This document shows positions 58,048 to 64,000 of a stretch of 64,000 nt of DNA, piece after piece. Source of the stretch: Actinomycetota bacterium (GTDB lineage: Bacteria; Actinomycetota; Actinomycetes; Mycobacteriales; JACQDL01); the NCBI GenBank assembly GCA_016201065.1, contig JACQDL010000057.1:1-64000 (forward strand). The letters run 5' to 3'. Every line of letters starts with the position of its first letter. Position 1 is the first letter of the stretch. A program made the translations under genes and the position numbers. The notes beneath the pieces were generated by a model. The model ran no database searches. It saw only the letters and a program-made list of their open reading frames with translations, and was not told the origin of the DNA.

Positions 58048-58407
58048 GCCGCCGGAACAAGTCGGGTCATCTGCGACACCTCGGATCGGTCGGGGTTCGA
58101 CGGGCGTCCGCGATGCGGGCCGGCGAGGGGAGGACGAACAATGGTGCCCAACTGTAGCTCCGGACGAGCCTCTACAGACTGTCGGGGTGCCGGAGTGGTT
58201 CGAGATCCCCTGGCCGCTCCCCCTGCGTCGGGAGTCGGTGGGGCGCTGGCCCGGGCTAGGGTGGCGCCGACCACGGCGGACGGCTCCGGTCGTGTCCCGC
58301 GGGACCGGAGCGCGGCCCGGCGTGGCACCCAGCTGGCTCGGGCTGGTCGCATCCGATCCGGTCCGGCCCCAGCTCACCGCCGATCGACCTTAGGAGCGCG
58401 AGCCTTG
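58048..58407. other. Divergent promoter region of ctaB and tkt
   Basis: About 360 bases between divergent genes. Open frames here, including a 68-codon one at 58187-58393 beginning [13 protein letters not shown], have no recognisable homology and no ribosome site that I trust. The gap presumably holds promoters for both genes; I could not pick out convincing -35/-10 pairs. Confidence 0.35.
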
Positions 58408-60543
<2,136 letters not shown>

Positions 60544-60575
60544 GCGCCCCAACACCAACAGGAAGGAGTCCGAAG

Positions 60576-61697
60576 ATGACCGACACCCTTGCCGAACTGT
60601 CCGCCGTGGGCGTAGCCGTGTGGTTGGACGACATCAGCCGGGACCGGCTGGTCACCGGGAACCTGGCGACGCTGGTCCGCGAGCAGCATGTGGTCGGCGT
60701 GACCAGCAACCCCACCATCTTCGCCAAGGCGTTGCAGCAGGGCGACGCCTACCGCGAGCAGCTGCGCGACCTCGGGGTGCGCGCCGTGGACCTCGGCGAG
60801 GCGGTGCGCGCGCTGACCGCCACCGACATCCGGTGGGCCTGCGACGTGCTCCGCCCCGCCTACGACGCCAGCGACGGCGTCGACGGTCGGGTCTCGCTGG
60901 AGGTCGACCCCCGGATCGCGCACGACACGGCGAAGACCGTGGCCGAGGCCAAGGCGCTGTGGTGGCTGGTGGACCGCCCCAACCTGTTCATCAAGATCCC
61001 GGCCACGCTCGCCGGGCTGCCGGCGATCACCGAGGTGCTCGCCGCCGGGATCAGCGTCAACGTGACCCTCATCTTCGGCCTGGACCGCTACGACGCCGTC
61101 ATGGACGCCTACCTCGCCGGCCTGGAGCGGGCCACGGCGGCGGGCCACGACCTGGCCCAGATCGGGTCGGTGGCGTCGTTCTTCATCTCCCGGGTCGACA
61201 CCGAGGTCGACGCGCGGCTGGACAAGCTGGACGGCGCCGGGGCCCGGGAGCTGCGCGGCCAGGCCGCCATCGCCAACGCCCGGCTGGCCTACGAGCGGTA
61301 CGAGCGAGCCTTCGGCACGCCGCGGTGGCAGACTCTCGCCGCCGCCGGCGCCCGACCGCAACGCCCGCTGTGGGCGTCCACGTCCACCAAGGATCCCGCC
61401 TACGACGACACCCGCTACGTTGTGGAGCTGGTGGCCGCAGGCACCGTCAACACGATGCCGGCGGCGACCATCGACGCGGTCGCCGACCACGGTGTGCTCC
61501 GCGGTGACACGATCACCGGCGGGTACGCCGAGGCCCGGCGGGTCTTCGAGCGGCTGGAGTCGCTGGGGATCGGCTACGACGACGTGGTTAGGGTCCTGGA
61601 GGAGGAAGGCGTCCAGAAGTTCATCGACTCCTGGACCGAGCTCCTGGACGCCGTCGCCGGCCAGCTCCGGGCGGCGCGGGACGACGGGACGAGCTGA
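60576..61697 (+). CDS. tal: Transaldolase
   Basis: A 373-residue long-type (actinobacterial/cyanobacterial) transaldolase. [20 protein letters not shown] and [20 protein letters not shown] mark the barrel start. The Schiff-base Lys is in [40 protein letters not shown] and [17 protein letters not shown] follow. An AGGAG site precedes ATG 60576. It interconverts sedoheptulose 7-phosphate and glyceraldehyde 3-phosphate with erythrose 4-phosphate and fructose 6-phosphate. Confidence 0.95.
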   Translation: MTDTLAELSAVGVAVWLDDISRDRLVTGNLATLVREQHVVGVTSNPTIFAKALQQGDAYREQLRDLGVRAVDLGEAVRALTATDIRWACDVLRPAYDASDGVDGRVSLEVDPRIAHDTAKTVAEAKALWWLVDRPNLFIKIPATLAGLPAITEVLAAGISVNVTLIFGLDRYDAVMDAYLAGLERATAAGHDLAQIGSVASFFISRVDTEVDARLDKLDGAGARELRGQAAIANARLAYERYERAFGTPRWQTLAAAGARPQRPLWASTSTKDPAYDDTRYVVELVAAGTVNTMPAATIDAVADHGVLRGDTITGGYAEARRVFERLESLGIGYDDVVRVLEEEGVQKFIDSWTELLDAVAGQLRAARDDGTS

Positions 61698-61708
61698 AAG
61701 GGGCAGAC

Positions 61709-63346
61709 GTGGGCACCACCGACGTGCAGGTCGTGATCACCGGTGGGCTCGCCGCCGCCGCCCGGGCGGTGGCGGACGAGCTGACCGGCGAGGACGTCCC
61801 GGCCCGGCTCGCCGGGCAGGACGCCACCCTGTGGGGCGAGGCGGCCGAGGCGGAGGCCTCGATCCGGCTCGGCTGGCTCGACCTGCCGGACACCTCCCGG
61901 GAGCTGGTGGACCGGCTCGCCACGCTGCGTGCCGAGCTCCTCGCCGACGGGCTGGACCACGTCGTGCTCGCCGGAATGGGTGGCTCCTCCCTTGCCCCGG
62001 AGGTGATCACCCGCGGCGCTGGGGTGCCGCTGACCGTGCTGGACACCACCGACCCCGGACAGGTGCGGTCCGCCATCGGTGATCGGCTGTCCCGCACCGT
62101 GGTGGTCGTCTCCAGCAAGTCCGGCGGGACGGTGGAGACCGACAGCCATCGCCGGGCGTACGCGCAGGCGTTCCGTGCCGCCGGGCTCGCGGACGACGAG
62201 GTCGGTCGGCGGTTCATCGTTGTCACCGATCCTGGCTCACCGCTGGAACGCACCGCCACGGAGCTCGGTGCCCGGGCGGTCTTCCTCGCCGCCCCGGATG
62301 TCGGTGGCCGGTACTCGGCGCTGTCCGCCTTCGGCCTGGTCCCCTCCGCCCTCGCTGGCGTGGACATCGCCGCACTGCTCGCCGAGGCGCAGGCGGTGGC
62401 CGGCCTGCTCGGCAAGAACGAGGCCAACCCGGGGCTCCAGCTCGGTGCCGCTCTCGGAGCCGCCTGGCGAACCGGCCACGACAAGGTCGCGATCGTCCAT
62501 ACCGGCGCCGACGTCGCAGGGTTCGGCGACTGGGCCGAACAGCTCGTCGCCGAGTCGACCGGCAAGCAGGGCAGGGGCCTCCTCCCGGTCGTGGTCGAGG
62601 GCGCCGGCGCGCCCGGCGGGTCCGGACCGGATGTCGCGACCGTGTTGGTCAGCGCCACCCCGACCACTCCGGCCACGCCGGCCGCTACCGGTGCGGACAG
62701 CGGTCCGCCCACGGCCACCGTGACCGGACCGGTGGGTGCGCAGTTCCTGGTCTGGGAGTACGCCACCGCCCTGGCCGGCCGGGTGATCGGGATCAACCCG
62801 TTCGACCAGCCGAACGTCGCCGAGTCGAAGGAGAACACGACCCGGATCCTCACCACGGGAGCCACGGTGGTCGCGCCGTCCTTCACCGACGGGCCCGTCG
62901 ACGGGTATGGCGACGCCGGGTTGCTCGCCGGCGTCGTCGACCTCACCGGCGCGATCCACGCCCTGCTGGCGGCGGCGCCGGGGCGCGGGTACCTCGCCGT
63001 GATGGCATACCTCGACCGGCACGCGGACGCCGCGGCCGCCGGGCTACGGCAGGCCCTGGCCAGCCGGACCGACCGCGCCGTCACCTTCGGCTGGGGGCCA
63101 CGGTTCCTGCACTCCACCGGTCAGTACCACAAGGGCGGCCCGGCCGGCGGCTGCTTCCTCCAGCTCACCGGCGCGACGGTCGTCGACCTGCCGGTGCCCG
63201 GCCGGCCGTTCACCTTCGGTGAGCTCCAGGCGGCCCAGGCGGCCGGCGACATCCAGGCACTGGCCTCCCGCGGCTACCCGGTGCTGCGGCTGCACCTCAA
63301 CGACCGGGCAGCCGGTATCGCCCGGCTGCTGGCGGCGGTGCAGTGA
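61709..63346 (+). CDS. pgi: Glucose-6-phosphate isomerase
   Basis: A 545-residue protein from GTG 61709. Two SIS-like sugar-isomerase domains are visible: VLAGMGGSSLAPEVITRGAG with VVVSSKSGGTVETDSHRRAY, and later GFGDWAEQLVAESTGKQGRG, then INPFDQPNVAESKENTTRIL. HSTGQYHKGGPAGGCFLQLT carries the C-terminal active-site His/Lys region. This is the actinobacterial form encoded in the pentose-phosphate operon. It ends in a four-base overlap with zwf. Confidence 0.92.
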   Translation: MGTTDVQVVITGGLAAAARAVADELTGEDVPARLAGQDATLWGEAAEAEASIRLGWLDLPDTSRELVDRLATLRAELLADGLDHVVLAGMGGSSLAPEVITRGAGVPLTVLDTTDPGQVRSAIGDRLSRTVVVVSSKSGGTVETDSHRRAYAQAFRAAGLADDEVGRRFIVVTDPGSPLERTATELGARAVFLAAPDVGGRYSALSAFGLVPSALAGVDIAALLAEAQAVAGLLGKNEANPGLQLGAALGAAWRTGHDKVAIVHTGADVAGFGDWAEQLVAESTGKQGRGLLPVVVEGAGAPGGSGPDVATVLVSATPTTPATPAATGADSGPPTATVTGPVGAQFLVWEYATALAGRVIGINPFDQPNVAESKENTTRILTTGATVVAPSFTDGPVDGYGDAGLLAGVVDLTGAIHALLAAAPGRGYLAVMAYLDRHADAAAAGLRQALASRTDRAVTFGWGPRFLHSTGQYHKGGPAGGCFLQLTGATVVDLPVPGRPFTFGELQAAQAAGDIQALASRGYPVLRLHLNDRAAGIARLLAAVQ

Positions 63347-64000
63347 ACCGGCAGCGGGCCGCGGACCTCCCGCACACCAACCCGCTCCGCGACCCCCGGG
63401 ACCGGCGGCTGCCCCGGGTCCCTGAACCATGCGCGCTGGTCGTCTTCGGGGTCACCGGAGACCTGGCCCGCAAGAAGCTCATCCCCGCGGTGTACGACCT
63501 GGCCAACCGTGGCCTGCTGCCGACCGACTTCGTGCTGCTGGGCTTCGCCCGCCGGGACTGGGACCACGGCGCCTTCGAGGACGTCGCGAAGAACGCCGCC
63601 CGGGAACACTCCCGGACGCCGTGGCGGCAGGACGTCTGGCGGCGGCTGATCGGCAACATCAAGTTCGTGCCGGGCGCCTTCGATGACGACGCCGCGTTCG
63701 ATCAGCTGGCGGCCACCCTCGGCCAGCTGCGGGACAGTCACGGCATCCGGGGCAACGCGGCGTTCTACCTGTCCGTGCCACCCACGATGTTCCCGGTCGT
63801 GCTCCGGCAGCTCGCCCGCACCGGGATGGCCGACAACGACAGGTCGGGCGGCTGGCGTCGGGTCGTCGTGGAGAAGCCGTTCGGCCACGACCTGGACTCC
63901 AGTCGGGAGCTGAACGCCCTGGTGGACGACGTGTTCACGGCACCTGACGTGTTCCGGATCGACCACTACCTCGGCAAGGAGACCGTCCAGAACCTGCTCG
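63343..64000 (+). CDS. zwf: Glucose-6-phosphate 1-dehydrogenase (5' part)
   Basis: GTG 63343 overlaps the pgi stop (GTGA). The 219 visible codons include the NADP-binding ALVVFGVTGDLARKKLIPAV, the catalytic-site approach VVVEKPFGHDLDSSRELN and the signature RIDHYLGKETVQNLL reaching the window end. Zwf usually has about 500 residues, so roughly the first two fifths are here. It supplies NADPH at the entry to the oxidative pentose phosphate pathway. Confidence 0.95.
   Translation, partial: MNRQRAADLPHTNPLRDPRDRRLPRVPEPCALVVFGVTGDLARKKLIPAVYDLANRGLLPTDFVLLGFARRDWDHGAFEDVAKNAAREHSRTPWRQDVWRRLIGNIKFVPGAFDDDAAFDQLAATLGQLRDSHGIRGNAAFYLSVPPTMFPVVLRQLARTGMADNDRSGGWRRVVVEKPFGHDLDSSRELNALVDDVFTAPDVFRIDHYLGKETVQNLL

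Noticed and set aside
58180-58250. tRNA-like string (TGCCGGAGTGGTTCGAG) upstream of tkt
   Set aside because: It resembles a tRNA-Ser D-arm, but no acceptor stem, anticodon loop or T-arm can be fitted around it.
57190-58404. Very long open frame extending tkt upstream by about 400 codons
   Set aside because: It overlaps ctaB on the other strand and reads as low-complexity Arg/Gly/His sequence. Transketolase similarity and a ribosome site begin only at 58392-58408.

Overview
The window is high-GC actinomycete chromosomal DNA with GTG and TTG starts, stop/start overlaps of the ATGA/GTGA type, and many families typical of Actinomycetota (ECF42 sigma factor with a DGPF protein, DUF6879, DUF6247, DUF6082, F420-type luciferase-like oxidoreductases). 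A Micromonosporaceae-like host is my best guess, by inference only. No rRNA, tRNA or CRISPR array was seen.

Layout. (1) 0-19 kb is a patchwork of short housekeeping genes and broken ones: two remnants of one helicase family, an IS66-type deletion derivative with 17-bp inverted ends, a phosphotransferase/TPR chimera, a decayed McrBC pair, a DUF664 remnant, an ABC ATPase stump and a luciferase-like 3' end. Intact genes here include GrpB, the DGPF/ECF42 pair, a TrkA-TrkA-P-type ATPase operon, a PIN/antitoxin pair, NUDIX, DUF6082 and DUF6879. (2) 19-39 kb is mostly intact accessory and core genes: TetR/MFS, MarR, paired PH-domain membrane proteins, a membrane protein with a small XRE regulator, a tyrosine recombinase facing a KfrA-like coiled-coil protein, an ABC exporter, RecD2 helicase, an F420-type oxidoreductase, an amidase, a winged-helix protein, a methyltransferase and an SDR. 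(3) 39.4-57.1 kb is one long co-oriented, largely overlapping gene cluster for a sulfur-oxidising heterodisulfide-reductase-like (sHdr) system. (4) 57.1-64 kb carries heme o synthase (ctaB, minus strand) and tkt-tal-pgi-zwf (plus strand); zwf runs off the end.

How the sHdr cluster fits together (family knowledge plus inference). TusA and two different DsrE-type proteins would pass sulfane sulfur. HdrC1, HdrB1, the flavoprotein HdrA, the 'Hyp' protein and a fused HdrC2-B2 would form the oxidising complex. Three GcvH-like lipoate-binding proteins (LbpA) would be the swinging-arm substrate or electron carriers. Two lipoate-protein ligase-like enzymes and two radical SAM proteins (LipS1/LipS2 type) would build the lipoyl group on them. 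EtfB/EtfA and a membrane Fe-S/CCG protein (EMO type) would pass electrons to the menaquinone pool. A small zinc-finger protein, a 48-residue membrane peptide, a Rieske protein with a receiver-like N-terminal domain, and a Cys-containing ArsR repressor complete it. A palindrome overlapping a promoter-like sequence before tusA is the best operator candidate. No sox, dsrAB, sqr or sulfur-uptake gene is visible in the window, so the substrate is unknown. The cluster combines Hyp/C2B2 with EtfAB and a membrane oxidoreductase, plus several accessory proteins I cannot place in the described layouts; this is the most interesting part of the window.
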